Shown here: in pieces, positions 33,075-41,782 of the stretch | Position numbering within the stretch: the stretch's first letter is position 1 | Layout of the letters: each line of letters begins with the position of its first letter | Origin: an uncultured Victivallales bacterium | GTDB lineage: Bacteria > Verrucomicrobiota > Lentisphaeria > Victivallales > UBA1829 | Assembly (NCBI GenBank): GCA_944390795.1 | Contig: CALXRI010000011.1 | Span: 42,451 to 106,450, forward strand | DNA length: 64,000 bases | Direction: 5' to 3' | Made by a program: the position numbers and the translations under genes | Notes under the pieces: model-generated | Seen by the model: only the letters and a program-made list of their open reading frames with translations | Databases searched by the model: none | Told to the model about the DNA's origin: nothing

Positions 33075-33851
33075 TCAGTCCCTGACATCCACTTTTACAT
33101 TCCGGAACTGGATCGGAGCGTCCTTCGCATTGCCGAAGATCACGACTTTCGCATATGCGCTTCCGGGTCTCCACTCTTTTCCGCCGAGCCCGGATTTCGC
33201 CGTTCCCTTCACGGAGCCGCTGAACGTTTTCCAGCTCCCGTCGAGGTCGGCAATGACGGCATACTGGTAACCGCCTCCTGCGTGAGCCCGGATTTTCGTT
33301 CCCGCGGGATACTCTCCGGCCGCCTTTGCCCGCAAGGTGATGTTCCATGTGCCGTCCGCCTGCTTTTCCGCGCTTTTGAAGAATCCGTGCGAGCGCGCAC
33401 GATTCGGCAGATCGGAGAAATCCTCCTTTGCATTGAATACGATGACCGTGCCGGGAATGAAGCGCGAAGCGTCCTTCGCCTTGACGATGAGATCATCTTT
33501 TTTCACGGGCGCCACCAGTTCCGTATCCGTTCCTTTGACAATATTGACGTCGAGCGCCGTAATCGGCTTTTTTTCCGTGTCATACGGGGAAAAGGCAAAG
33601 AAGAGCCTGGCCTTTTTCCCCGGCAGAGTCCGGAATTCTCCCGTCAGGACCGTCGTTTTCCCCGGTTCCACCCGGAAGGTTTCCGTGGAGGAGATGACGC
33701 CTTTGCCGAGTTCCAGCACATCGCCTTCCAGGACTTTGATTCCGGGTGCGTCCCCCCAGTCCGCCTTTTCCGGAAATTCCATCGGTTCCGCTCCGTGAAC
33801 CAGACATGCCGCCGCAAAGGCAAGCGCCGCGATTGGAATGTTTCGTTTCAT
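33075..33851 (-). CDS. Secreted protein of unknown function, carbohydrate-binding-like
   Basis: This 258-residue protein has a signal peptide (MKRNIPIAALAFAAACLVHG). The mature part looks all-beta and ends in segments resembling a CBM4/9-type jelly roll (WKTFSGSVKGTAKSG, AYAKVVIFGNAKDAPIQF, FRNVKVDV). No catalytic motif is seen. It starts 31 bases after the DUF4838 gene and is the last gene of locus B before the terminator, so it probably assists glycan binding by the two larger proteins. Confidence 0.75.
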   Translation of the reverse strand: MKRNIPIAALAFAAACLVHGAEPMEFPEKADWGDAPGIKVLEGDVLELGKGVISSTETFRVEPGKTTVLTGEFRTLPGKKARLFFAFSPYDTEKKPITALDVNIVKGTDTELVAPVKKDDLIVKAKDASRFIPGTVIVFNAKEDFSDLPNRARSHGFFKSAEKQADGTWNITLRAKAAGEYPAGTKIRAHAGGGYQYAVIADLDGSWKTFSGSVKGTAKSGLGGKEWRPGSAYAKVVIFGNAKDAPIQFRNVKVDVRD

Positions 33852-33882
33852 GTGATTGCAGCCTTTCTTTTTTTGATGACAT

Positions 33883-36246
33883 TCAATCGAATTTTATCTT
33901 GCGGAATCCCTCGGGTCCGTGGAAACGTCCCTCATGACTCCAGCTTGATCCTTCATTGTCCGGGGAATCCTTCACCTGCCGTCCGCGCGCGATGTTGACG
34001 GCCCAGGACGCACCCTTTGCGGGAGCGCCTCCGAGTTCCGAGAAGGGAATCTTCAATTCGACGGTCCAGCGGTCGCCGGAAACAGCGATTCCCGCATCCG
34101 CTTTCAGGTCGAAGGCAAGGTCCCGGTCGGTCGGGCTGTAGCTTTTCGTGTCATAGACCGTGCCCTTGTGATTGACGGACCAGTGAATGTAACCGGCTCC
34201 GAATGCGGGCGGCGCGAAGAAGAGTTCCAGATTGTTGTCCTTCCAGACGGGATCGTCCCGCTCTGCGCTTTCCGCAATCATTTTGCCCGGCTCGGGCTCC
34301 AGAGCCTCGACCGCAAGATACAGATTTTCGTCATCATAGGCCGCGCGGACGGTTGTCTGATGCTTTGCGGGAAGTCCTTTGCCGAGGAATTTGAGAAAGC
34401 CGCTCACGGGGACAGCGTCCGCCCAGTCCTTTTCATCCAGCCTGCCGTCTGTTTTGATTTTTCCGCGAAGTCTCTTCGCAATGCAGGGCGCGCTCTGCTG
34501 CGCGGCGTAGATTTCCGCGCTTTTTACAAAAGTCAGTTCAAAATATTCCTTTTCCAGACGGACGCGTTCCTGGCGCAGAGGATCGTTTTCCACCTTCCGG
34601 GCCGCAGCGGCAAGAAGAGTTTCCAGTTTTGTTCCGAGGGCTTTGTCCTGGAGAACCATTCCCAGAGCGGCGCTTGAGGTCCCGTACATGAAGTGCGCAT
34701 TGACGGAGGAATAGGCGTTCCGCAGCAGCCTGCGGTATTCCCCGATCTCCTTCCATGCCGCGCCGTAGAAGCGGGAGCCGATGTCGTTCAGCACGGTTTC
34801 GAAATCGGCGCGGGGATTCCACATGAAATACGCCTGAATGTAATGCGTGAGGAAGTTGCTGCGCCAGTTTTCCGTGATTGCCCGGGTGTTCCAGCGTTTC
34901 CCGAATACGGCGTCCTTCGGGGGCACTTCGTCGCAGTATCCGGAGTTGTTCCGCGATCCATAGTATTTCAGGTCGTCCGCGACGACCTTTTCCAGCGGGA
35001 GATACTGCACTTCGAACGACGGGAGGCAGTTCGTGTACTCATAAGTGGAAACGCGGAGCCCGGCCTTGTTCCAGGCTTCCAGAATGTCCCTTGTGCGCTG
35101 ATTGATCCGGCAGGAGGGATCTCCGACGCTGTGGGTGTAGCAGCGGTGATGGACGCAGTAGGTGACCGTCGCCCGGGTGTCCGGTTTGACTCCCTGCGGC
35201 GGCATCTGGTAGTTCTGATAGGCGGAACAGTCGAAACGGAGATCCGGGAAAACGCTTCTGCCAGCTTCGATCAGTTCATTGGCAAGCAGCCAGAAGCGCG
35301 TCGAGACAAGACCGTTTTTCCGTTCGTCCGGCGGGTCGAGTCTGCGGCAGTTTTCGCATTCGCACCATGCGGTGGAATCATTGTTCATGATGTTGAAGCT
35401 GGTGAGATTCCGCATGCCGATCTCGCGGATCAGGTTCTCTTTCATGATCCTGACCGTTTCCGGATTGGAGGTGCACGGCTGATTTGCCTGTCCGCCTTTT
35501 CCCGTTTTTGTGATTTTCGAAGGATTTCCGCACTGCGGCAGGCGTTTCCCCTTGTAAAGTCCGAAGAGTTCCGGATTCGTCCGGTAGAGAGTGTCCGGCA
35601 GGAGAGTGCTGAAGACATGTCCGCCGCCGTGACGGGGGGAGCCGAATCTCCATTTTGCGCTCATCCGGTTGCGCAGCAGCCATCTGCGTGCGGCCTGATC
35701 CGTATGGATGTTCGCGCAGACATGGTTGAAGGAGCGGTTCCGCATGGCGGGGTTGTCGACCAGAATCATTGCCGGAAGAAAGACGTCCCCGCGCTTTTCA
35801 ATATGCTCCCCGTCCTCTCCCGGATAGAACCAGCGGACGCCGGCGCAGCGTTTCAGAATTTCGTATGCTCCGAAAATGACACCGGACGGTTCCTTTGACC
35901 AGAGAAACGCTCCTTCCGGCGTTCCGGCGAGCAGATACCCGTCGTCCCGGACGGAAGCGCGTTTCGCCGCCACGTTCCGCGGCATTCCGGCAAGGGATCC
36001 GCCGCCGATATAGATCGGATAACATCCCTTTGCCGGCGTCTGGCGGATCTCCGGACGGGCGCCTGTGACTTTTTCCAGATAATCCGCCAGTTCCAGTGCG
36101 GCATATGCGTCCGCGTCATTCAGTTTTTCTCCTCCCGTCACAATGCAGGAGACGGCCTTTCCGTTTTTCACCAGTGCGAATTGTTCCGCTGTGAATGCGC
36201 CGCCCGCGGCAAGAAGAAGCGAGCATAGCATGATTGTCCTGTTCAT
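33883..36246 (-). CDS. Secreted DUF4838-type protein with C-terminal CBM9-like domain
   Basis: This 787-residue protein has a signal peptide (MNRTIMLCSLLLAAGGAFTA). Its first 590 residues follow the DUF4838 layout: an alpha-glucuronidase-like N-terminal domain (ALVKNGKAVSCIVTGGE, GVIFGAYEILKRCAGVRWF) and a barrel with VFSTLLPDTLYRTNPELFG and the cysteine motif STAWCECENCRRLDPP. From about residue 594 there is a CBM9/DOMON-like domain (KTDGRLDEKDWADAVPV, AYDDENLYLAVEALEP, WTVELKIPFSELGG). DUF4838 proteins are thought to act on uronic-acid or mucin-like glycans, but none of their catalytic residues can be named here. Its ATG overlaps the stop of the next gene and has AGGAGG upstream, so the pair is coupled. 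Confidence 0.88.
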   Translation of the reverse strand: MNRTIMLCSLLLAAGGAFTAEQFALVKNGKAVSCIVTGGEKLNDADAYAALELADYLEKVTGARPEIRQTPAKGCYPIYIGGGSLAGMPRNVAAKRASVRDDGYLLAGTPEGAFLWSKEPSGVIFGAYEILKRCAGVRWFYPGEDGEHIEKRGDVFLPAMILVDNPAMRNRSFNHVCANIHTDQAARRWLLRNRMSAKWRFGSPRHGGGHVFSTLLPDTLYRTNPELFGLYKGKRLPQCGNPSKITKTGKGGQANQPCTSNPETVRIMKENLIREIGMRNLTSFNIMNNDSTAWCECENCRRLDPPDERKNGLVSTRFWLLANELIEAGRSVFPDLRFDCSAYQNYQMPPQGVKPDTRATVTYCVHHRCYTHSVGDPSCRINQRTRDILEAWNKAGLRVSTYEYTNCLPSFEVQYLPLEKVVADDLKYYGSRNNSGYCDEVPPKDAVFGKRWNTRAITENWRSNFLTHYIQAYFMWNPRADFETVLNDIGSRFYGAAWKEIGEYRRLLRNAYSSVNAHFMYGTSSAALGMVLQDKALGTKLETLLAAAARKVENDPLRQERVRLEKEYFELTFVKSAEIYAAQQSAPCIAKRLRGKIKTDGRLDEKDWADAVPVSGFLKFLGKGLPAKHQTTVRAAYDDENLYLAVEALEPEPGKMIAESAERDDPVWKDNNLELFFAPPAFGAGYIHWSVNHKGTVYDTKSYSPTDRDLAFDLKADAGIAVSGDRWTVELKIPFSELGGAPAKGASWAVNIARGRQVKDSPDNEGSSWSHEGRFHGPEGFRKIKFD

Positions 36247-38852
36247 TTGTCCTCCTCAATGTTGTTCCGGCTGTCTTTATGACCGGTTCCGGCTGCGTCA
36301 GCCCGTTCCACCCGGATATCATCCATGTCCAGCGTATCGTCCATGGAAAAGACATAAAGCAGAAGAAGCGGCGCGCTGTTTTTGCTGCAGTCGAAGAGGA
36401 ATTCAGCATCCCGCCACTTGCCGGGCGAGCTGATGACCTCATGCTGTTCTCCAATCCGGGCAAGGGCGGAGGTCGCAAGCCTGACCATGCCCTTGCCTTC
36501 CCCGCGGTATTTCACGCGGACACGCAGTTTTCCCTGAAACACTTCGGGAATTCCGTAAGTCTGCACCTGTCCCATCAGTCCGTTCAGATACTGATGAACA
36601 AATCCGCGTCCGCGCAGAAAATTTTTCCCCGAGGCGGCCGTATGGTCCGAAACGATACGGAAATCGCCTTTGCATCCGAAATGGCGCGGGATTTTTTTCC
36701 CGTCTTTTTCATCGATGACCGCAAAGCTGCCGTTCCGCAGAATCGGCGTATTGCCGAAGATCACCTTGCGCATGACATCCGGCGCGTTCAGCTCCGGTCC
36801 GTTCCATCCGGTCCGGACGCCGTTCCTGTTCAGGACAAGTCCGATCCCGCAGCTCTCCCCTTCCGCCGTGCGGCGGAGCGGGATGGAAAGGACTCCCGGC
36901 TTCTCCACGGAATGAATGCTTCTGCTTCCGTCCTCTTTCAGAACTTCCAGTCCGGCGCCCCGGCCCGCGCCTCCGTGGCGGAGATGGAGCATGCCGTCCG
37001 AATATTGAAACCGGACGGGAAGATCCCCGACATATGCAGGATCCGAAAAGTTCCACTGCGTGCCGTCCGGCGCGTATTCTCCCGCCCGGATCTCATTCTC
37101 CCTGCGGGCCGTCTGAAATTCCGAAGCGCCTTTCAGGAATGTCAGACGGAAGAATTCAGCATCGCGCGCCACGATTTTTTCCACGCGGGCATCCCCCTTT
37201 GCCGCTTTCTCCGCGTCCGCCAGAAACTGTTCCAGACGTTCCCGGAGTCCGCGCTCCTCGAAGGCCCTGCCGAGCTGCCAGAGACGGGATCCGTAACAGA
37301 AATGGTCGTTGATGCCTTCATACGTCTCCGCCAGCAGATGGCGGTACTGCCTCATCGCTGACCATGCTTTTCCGTAATAGAGATTTCCCGCCTCGTTCTC
37401 CAAGGCGGCGTAATCCGCGGAAACGTTCCAGAGCAGATTTGCTGTGAGATAGAGATCCAGCGCGTTGCCGATCCAGCGCTCCGTGGTTTCTCTTTTGCTC
37501 GTAATGAAAGTGCCGTCGTAAGGCGCGACTTCATCGCACCATCCGTCATTGCCGATCGAGTGATAATACCGGAGATCGCGCCGGAGGAGGGGGGCAAGCG
37601 GCAGATACCAGACCTCGCCGCGCGGCAGAATGTCCGTATATTCATAGGTCTGCACCCGGCGTTTCTCCTTGTGCCAGGACTGCAGGATCCGGCGATAGCG
37701 TTCGTTGATGACGCATCGCCTGTCTCCGATGCTGTGCAGATAGCAGCGGTGATGCAGACAGAAATTGATCTCCGCCCGCGGATCGGGAACCACTCCGGCC
37801 GGATACTCCTGAAAAGTCTGGTAGGGCGAGGAGAAGAAACGGACCTCCGGCGCGGCTTTCTTTCCCGCTTCGATCAGGGCGTTGGCAAGCAGCCAGAAGC
37901 GCGTGGCGACCATGCCGCGCGCTGCCTCCTCCGGCGGATCGAGCTTTCTGCAGTTGTCACATTCGCACCATGCGGTGGAGTCGTTGTTCAGGATGCAGAA
38001 GGATTCCGCTCCGGGATTTTTCCGCAGGAGCCGGACCAGATTCTCCTGCATGATCCGGACCGTTTCGGGATTCGACGTGCACGGCTGATTCGCCTGCCCG
38101 CCGATGCCCGTTTCCGTGATTTTCGCGGGATCTCCGCATTGCGGCAGGCGTTTTCCCTTGTAAAGGCCGAAGAGCTCCGGATTCGTCCGGTAGAGAGTGT
38201 CCGGCAGAAGCGTGCTGAAAATGTGTCCCCCGAGATGCTTCCCGCCGCCGTAAAGCGGCCCGTTCTGCGTCATTCCGTTCCGCATCTGCCACAGCGGCGT
38301 CAGTTTCGCTCCGTAGGCGCTGACCAGATTGAAATTCCGGTGCCGGAACGAGGGATTGACCACCTCCGCAAGCGCAGGGACGGAGAAGTCCTTCTTCCGC
38401 GGAACAAATTCCCCCTCCGGGCCCGGCGTGATCCAGCGGACGCCTCCGTAACGTTTCAGAAGTTCATAGACTCCGTAATTCAGGCCGCGCCGTTCCCTGG
38501 CGACGACATAGAGCCCCTCCTTGCCGGCATAAAGCAGAAATCCGTCATCCCGGACCTCTTTCAGAAGCTCCATTGCCTTGTCCGGAAGTTTCAGTCCCCG
38601 TGCATCCGGGGTTGCGATATAGATGTTGTACAGCTCCGCGGAGGGGCGGCGGAGTCTTTTCAAGGTCGCACCGGTAATCTTTTCCACGAAGTTCTGAAGT
38701 TCTGATCCCGCGAAGATTTCCACCGCGGTTCCTCCGCGGAGGCGCACGATTGCCGCAAGGCTCTTTCCATCTTTCACCAGCGGATATTCCGCGGCAGATG
38801 TCACGGAAAAGAACAGAAAACTGAGCAGAAGTCCATTTATGATCTGATTCAT
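36243..38852 (-). CDS. Secreted DUF4838-type protein, paralogue with jelly-roll C-terminus
   Basis: This 869-residue protein has a signal peptide (MNQIINGLLLSFLFFSVTSA) and the same DUF4838 core as the following gene: GVYELLKRYGGVRWITPG, VFSTLLPDTLYRTNPELFG and STAWCECDNCRKLDPP. Its last 250 residues differ entirely. They read as two beta-sandwich parts (QWNFSDPAYVGDLPVRFQY, then RVKYRGEGKGMVRLATSA and FSMDDTLDMDDIRVERAD), resembling a CBM4/9-type jelly roll instead of the CBM9-like module. A 32-base stretch (38176-38207) is identical to 35570-35601 in the neighbour, evidence of a fairly recent duplication or gene conversion. It starts 39 bases after the pseudopilin. Confidence 0.88.
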   Translation of the reverse strand: MNQIINGLLLSFLFFSVTSAAEYPLVKDGKSLAAIVRLRGGTAVEIFAGSELQNFVEKITGATLKRLRRPSAELYNIYIATPDARGLKLPDKAMELLKEVRDDGFLLYAGKEGLYVVARERRGLNYGVYELLKRYGGVRWITPGPEGEFVPRKKDFSVPALAEVVNPSFRHRNFNLVSAYGAKLTPLWQMRNGMTQNGPLYGGGKHLGGHIFSTLLPDTLYRTNPELFGLYKGKRLPQCGDPAKITETGIGGQANQPCTSNPETVRIMQENLVRLLRKNPGAESFCILNNDSTAWCECDNCRKLDPPEEAARGMVATRFWLLANALIEAGKKAAPEVRFFSSPYQTFQEYPAGVVPDPRAEINFCLHHRCYLHSIGDRRCVINERYRRILQSWHKEKRRVQTYEYTDILPRGEVWYLPLAPLLRRDLRYYHSIGNDGWCDEVAPYDGTFITSKRETTERWIGNALDLYLTANLLWNVSADYAALENEAGNLYYGKAWSAMRQYRHLLAETYEGINDHFCYGSRLWQLGRAFEERGLRERLEQFLADAEKAAKGDARVEKIVARDAEFFRLTFLKGASEFQTARRENEIRAGEYAPDGTQWNFSDPAYVGDLPVRFQYSDGMLHLRHGGAGRGAGLEVLKEDGSRSIHSVEKPGVLSIPLRRTAEGESCGIGLVLNRNGVRTGWNGPELNAPDVMRKVIFGNTPILRNGSFAVIDEKDGKKIPRHFGCKGDFRIVSDHTAASGKNFLRGRGFVHQYLNGLMGQVQTYGIPEVFQGKLRVRVKYRGEGKGMVRLATSALARIGEQHEVISSPGKWRDAEFLFDCSKNSAPLLLLYVFSMDDTLDMDDIRVERADAAGTGHKDSRNNIEEDK

Positions 38853-38891
38853 TGTTTTTTTCCTTTCCTGTCTGGGTAATGCGGAAGAATC

Positions 38892-39593
38892 TCACGGAGC
38901 GACAGAGGGACCGAGAGTCTCGTCAAATTTGATTCTGCCTCCAAAACTTTTTCCGCTCCATGGTCCCGGGTAGGACCAGTGGATATATCCTTGATATTTT
39001 ATGTTTTCGGAATGCCCATCCACAAAGAGAGTGTTCATTGTTCTATTGTGCCTGTATGCATATCCGTTTCCTGTGACGGCCTGATCTCCGTTGTCGTTGA
39101 TCACGAAGGAATATCCCTTGGACACCTCCAGCAGAATACAGGCATCAGTCGGGCGGATCACTGTTTTCATGGAAAAATAGTTGTGTGCCGGCCATGCATA
39201 GCAGGTCTGATATCCGCTGTTGACCAGCGGATCATGCTTAAGACCCCGGTAATGGAGCTGTGAAGGGCAGTGGCATATTTTCCGGTTATGATACGGAGTG
39301 ACATCTTTTTCATTCTGCCCGAGCAAGTCCAGCCAGGATTTGCTGCGTTTTCCGTCCCAGTGCGCGGGAAACCACCCTTGATAATCCTGAGAGTAAGTCA
39401 GGACGGCCAGCCCGATGTTCCTGATGCTGTTCCTGCATTGAATTACTTTGGCCGTCTCACGCGCTTTCTGCAGGGACGGCAGAAGAAGTCCCGCCAGAAC
39501 CGCAATTACGGCAATCACAACCAGAAGCTCTATCAATGTAAAGTTTTCCGGTTTTCTTTTCGGAAAATGTTTGCCTTTGCCCGTATCTGTCAT
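38892..39593 (-). CDS. Pseudopilin-like protein with H-X9-DG motif (locus B)
   Basis: This 233-residue protein starts with a basic leader, then [20 protein letters not shown], the pilin-type N-helix with Glu at +5. The residue before the predicted cut is Asn (PEN), not Gly. The H-X9-DG motif is intact near the C-terminus ([14 protein letters not shown]). The start at 39593 is preferred; an ATG at 39632 overlaps the regulator's stop by 14 bases and would imply tight coupling, so it cannot be ruled out. The gene lies between the LacI regulator and the DUF4838 pair. Confidence 0.88.
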   Translation of the reverse strand: MTDTGKGKHFPKRKPENFTLIELLVVIAVIAVLAGLLLPSLQKARETAKVIQCRNSIRNIGLAVLTYSQDYQGWFPAHWDGKRSKSWLDLLGQNEKDVTPYHNRKICHCPSQLHYRGLKHDPLVNSGYQTCYAWPAHNYFSMKTVIRPTDACILLEVSKGYSFVINDNGDQAVTGNGYAYRHNRTMNTLFVDGHSENIKYQGYIHWSYPGPWSGKSFGGRIKFDETLGPSVAP

Positions 39594-39618
39594 GGCAAAA
39601 TCTCTCTTTTCTGTAAAA

Positions 39619-40641
39619 TTATGGTGTTTCATTGCAATTTTCTGCGGACTCCCGCCGAATGAGCGAGGGACGGATCAAGTAGTTTCCGTCTCCATCCGGT
39701 GTGATGTCCACGGATTTCCCGAGGAGAAGCCGGACCGCCAATCTGCCCCGCAGGGCGAGATTTTCGCATATCGTGGTCAGGCGGCAGTAGGAAAACGTTC
39801 CCGCGTCACTGGCGCCGAATCCGATGGTGGAAAGCTCCTGCGGAATCCGGAATCCCATGCGCAGCGCCGTGTTCTGGGCAATGATCGCCAGATTGTCCGC
39901 GATGCCGAAAAGAGCGGTCGGCCGTTTCCGCCGCGGCAGGGACAGCATCCGCCGGGCGGCGCCCTCGGTATCATCCGTGCAGCTCACCAGCTCGGGATCG
40001 ACCGGCAGCCCCGCAAGCTTCATTCCCTCCAGATATCCCCGGTGACGCTCCCTGACATAATGGAATCTGTGCGGGACACAGAGCAGCGCAATGCGTCTGT
40101 GACCGAGTCCCGCGAGATGACGGACCGCTTGAATCGCTCCATCGGCATTGTCCAGAATTACGGAAGGAATGTTCGCACGGGGGGTATGCTCGTTCAGAAA
40201 AACCAGACGCATTCCGTTTTTCCTGCACAGCTCCGCGGTCTGAATCCGCACCGTCTCGGCGACACTCAGGGATGCGACCAGCTGGATGCGGTTTCCTGCG
40301 ATTTCCGCGAATATGCGGGGCAGATCCGAATCGTCGAACACCTTGATCCCGTAGTCGTTTGCGGTTGCCTCCTTGAAAATACCGGAAAGGATCTGACTGT
40401 CCGAAGGTTCGAAATTGTCCTGTGCGAATCTGCCGATCACCGCCATGGTGGTAACACGCCCCGTGCGGATGGAGGATGCCAGAAGATTGCACTGGTAGCC
40501 GAGATCCTTTGCGATTTTCAGAATCCGTTCCCGTGTCTCGGGACGCAGTTCCTGCGCTTTGGGATGGTTCCGGAGTGTCCGGGAAACCGCTCCCGCGTCG
40601 ATGTTCGCCAGTTTGGCAATGTCTTTCAGCGTCACAGTCAT
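39619..40641 (-). CDS. LacI-family transcriptional regulator (locus B)
   Basis: This 340-residue repressor has the LacI helix-turn-helix at the extreme N-terminus ([21 protein letters not shown]) with the hinge [18 protein letters not shown], then a sugar-sensor domain ([52 protein letters not shown]). It is the first gene of locus B, reads toward the pseudopilin and DUF4838 genes, and has its own promoter with a LacI-like site, so it probably represses its own operon. The effector is unknown. Confidence 0.94.
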   Translation of the reverse strand: MTVTLKDIAKLANIDAGAVSRTLRNHPKAQELRPETRERILKIAKDLGYQCNLLASSIRTGRVTTMAVIGRFAQDNFEPSDSQILSGIFKEATANDYGIKVFDDSDLPRIFAEIAGNRIQLVASLSVAETVRIQTAELCRKNGMRLVFLNEHTPRANIPSVILDNADGAIQAVRHLAGLGHRRIALLCVPHRFHYVRERHRGYLEGMKLAGLPVDPELVSCTDDTEGAARRMLSLPRRKRPTALFGIADNLAIIAQNTALRMGFRIPQELSTIGFGASDAGTFSYCRLTTICENLALRGRLAVRLLLGKSVDITPDGDGNYLIRPSLIRRESAENCNETP

Positions 40642-40654
40642 AAAAGAATTTTCT

Positions 40655-40664
40655 CAATCGTTTG
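40655..40664. promoter_or_regulatory. LacI-like operator half-palindrome upstream of locus B
   Basis: CAATCGTTTG is a near-palindrome around a central CG with one mismatched pair, the pattern of LacI/GalR operators. It lies between the -10 box of the locus B promoter and the LacI start. Confidence 0.4.
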
Positions 40665-40673
40665 TGTAATACT

Positions 40674-40701
40674 ATTATAAACAATTTTTCCGCTTTGACA
40701 A
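40674..40701 (-). promoter_or_regulatory. Promoter of locus B
   Basis: On the minus strand, TTGTCA (40701-40696) and a perfect TATAAT (40679-40674) are spaced by 16 bases. The start of the LacI gene is 32 bases downstream. Confidence 0.75.
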
Positions 40702-40864
40702 GGGGCGGGATGAAAAAAAGATCACTTTTTATTTCAGAGCAATCCTTTCCGGAGGGGTGAATCAATCGTGGCGGCAGAAAGGAAGAAGGGCTGCGTCCTG
40801 CAGAAAAAGTATGCCGTCCAGGGCGAGTCCGTCCGGAGAGGCCGTGACGCAGGGAAAATGGACC

Positions 40865-41695
40865 TCAGCTTTTCCGTCCGGCGGCACAGTAGTCCGAGGG
40901 CGATACGCCGAACTGTTTCTTGAATGCCCTGCTGAAATGGCTGGTGTCGAAAAATCCCCACTCCGCCGCCGCCTGCTTGATGGAGAGTTCTCCGCGGCAG
41001 AGTTCCTCCGCGGCGCAGTTCAAACGGAAATACAGTTCATACGAGGAAAAAGGCAGACCGGTGAAATCCCGGAACAGACGGTAAAATCCGCTTTCGCTCA
41101 TGCCGCAGAGGGCGGACGCTTCCGCAGCGGTCAGGGGCGAACGCGGCAGGGATGCCAGCTTTTCAAAAACGGGCATGAGGAGCTCATGCCTTTCCTGCGG
41201 ACACTTTCTTCTTTCATTACGGGGGAGGGCGGCGGCCAGATCACATACGAAGTCAACGATCCGGAGCCAGATTTTCTGCTGCGGGGCATCCCGCTTCCGC
41301 ATTGTTTCCAGATCAATCTTCAGTCTTTCCGTCATTTTGCGCACGGGAGGAGTGCGGAACAGGGAGGCTTTCTCCCGGAACGGCAGATAAAGAAGTGCCC
41401 GCACGGGACTCTTGTCGCCGATGACGGCGTTCAGCAGGATCTCCGGAGAAAAGGTAATCAGAAGAAGCCCTGCACCGTTTTCGCTTTTCAGTCCGCCATG
41501 GATTTCCCAGGAGGCCGTCCAGTAGAAATCATACGGTTCCCGCATTGTCCCGAGGTCGCCGTCAAGCAGAATTCCGAGATGCACGGCGGCATGCATGTCC
41601 CGCCGGGGATTCTCAAACTGCTTCTCCAAATGCTGAAAATCGATCCGGAAGGGGAGGGCGGCATCCAGCTTCCAGTGATACAAGAGCGGTTCCAT
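40865..41695 (-). CDS. AraC-family transcriptional regulator
   Basis: This 276-residue regulator has an N-terminal cupin-like half and a C-terminal AraC-type double helix-turn-helix from about residue 180: LTAAEASALCGMSESGFYRLFRD followed by IKQAAAEWGFFDTSHFSRAFKKQFGVSPSDY. The ATG at 41695 has AAGGAAAA upstream and is chosen over a start at 41758. It lies 87 bases after the Gfo/Idh dehydrogenase on the same strand, at the distal end of locus C, and may respond to a product of the locus. Confidence 0.93.
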   Translation of the reverse strand: MEPLLYHWKLDAALPFRIDFQHLEKQFENPRRDMHAAVHLGILLDGDLGTMREPYDFYWTASWEIHGGLKSENGAGLLLITFSPEILLNAVIGDKSPVRALLYLPFREKASLFRTPPVRKMTERLKIDLETMRKRDAPQQKIWLRIVDFVCDLAAALPRNERRKCPQERHELLMPVFEKLASLPRSPLTAAEASALCGMSESGFYRLFRDFTGLPFSSYELYFRLNCAAEELCRGELSIKQAAAEWGFFDTSHFSRAFKKQFGVSPSDYCAAGRKS

Positions 41696-41782
41696 TTTTC
41701 CTTCGGTCTCCCGTTTTCGCGCAATATACAGCGGAAAAGTCGGAAAATCCAGTTGCAAAACCGCCTCCGCAGAGATTTTCGG

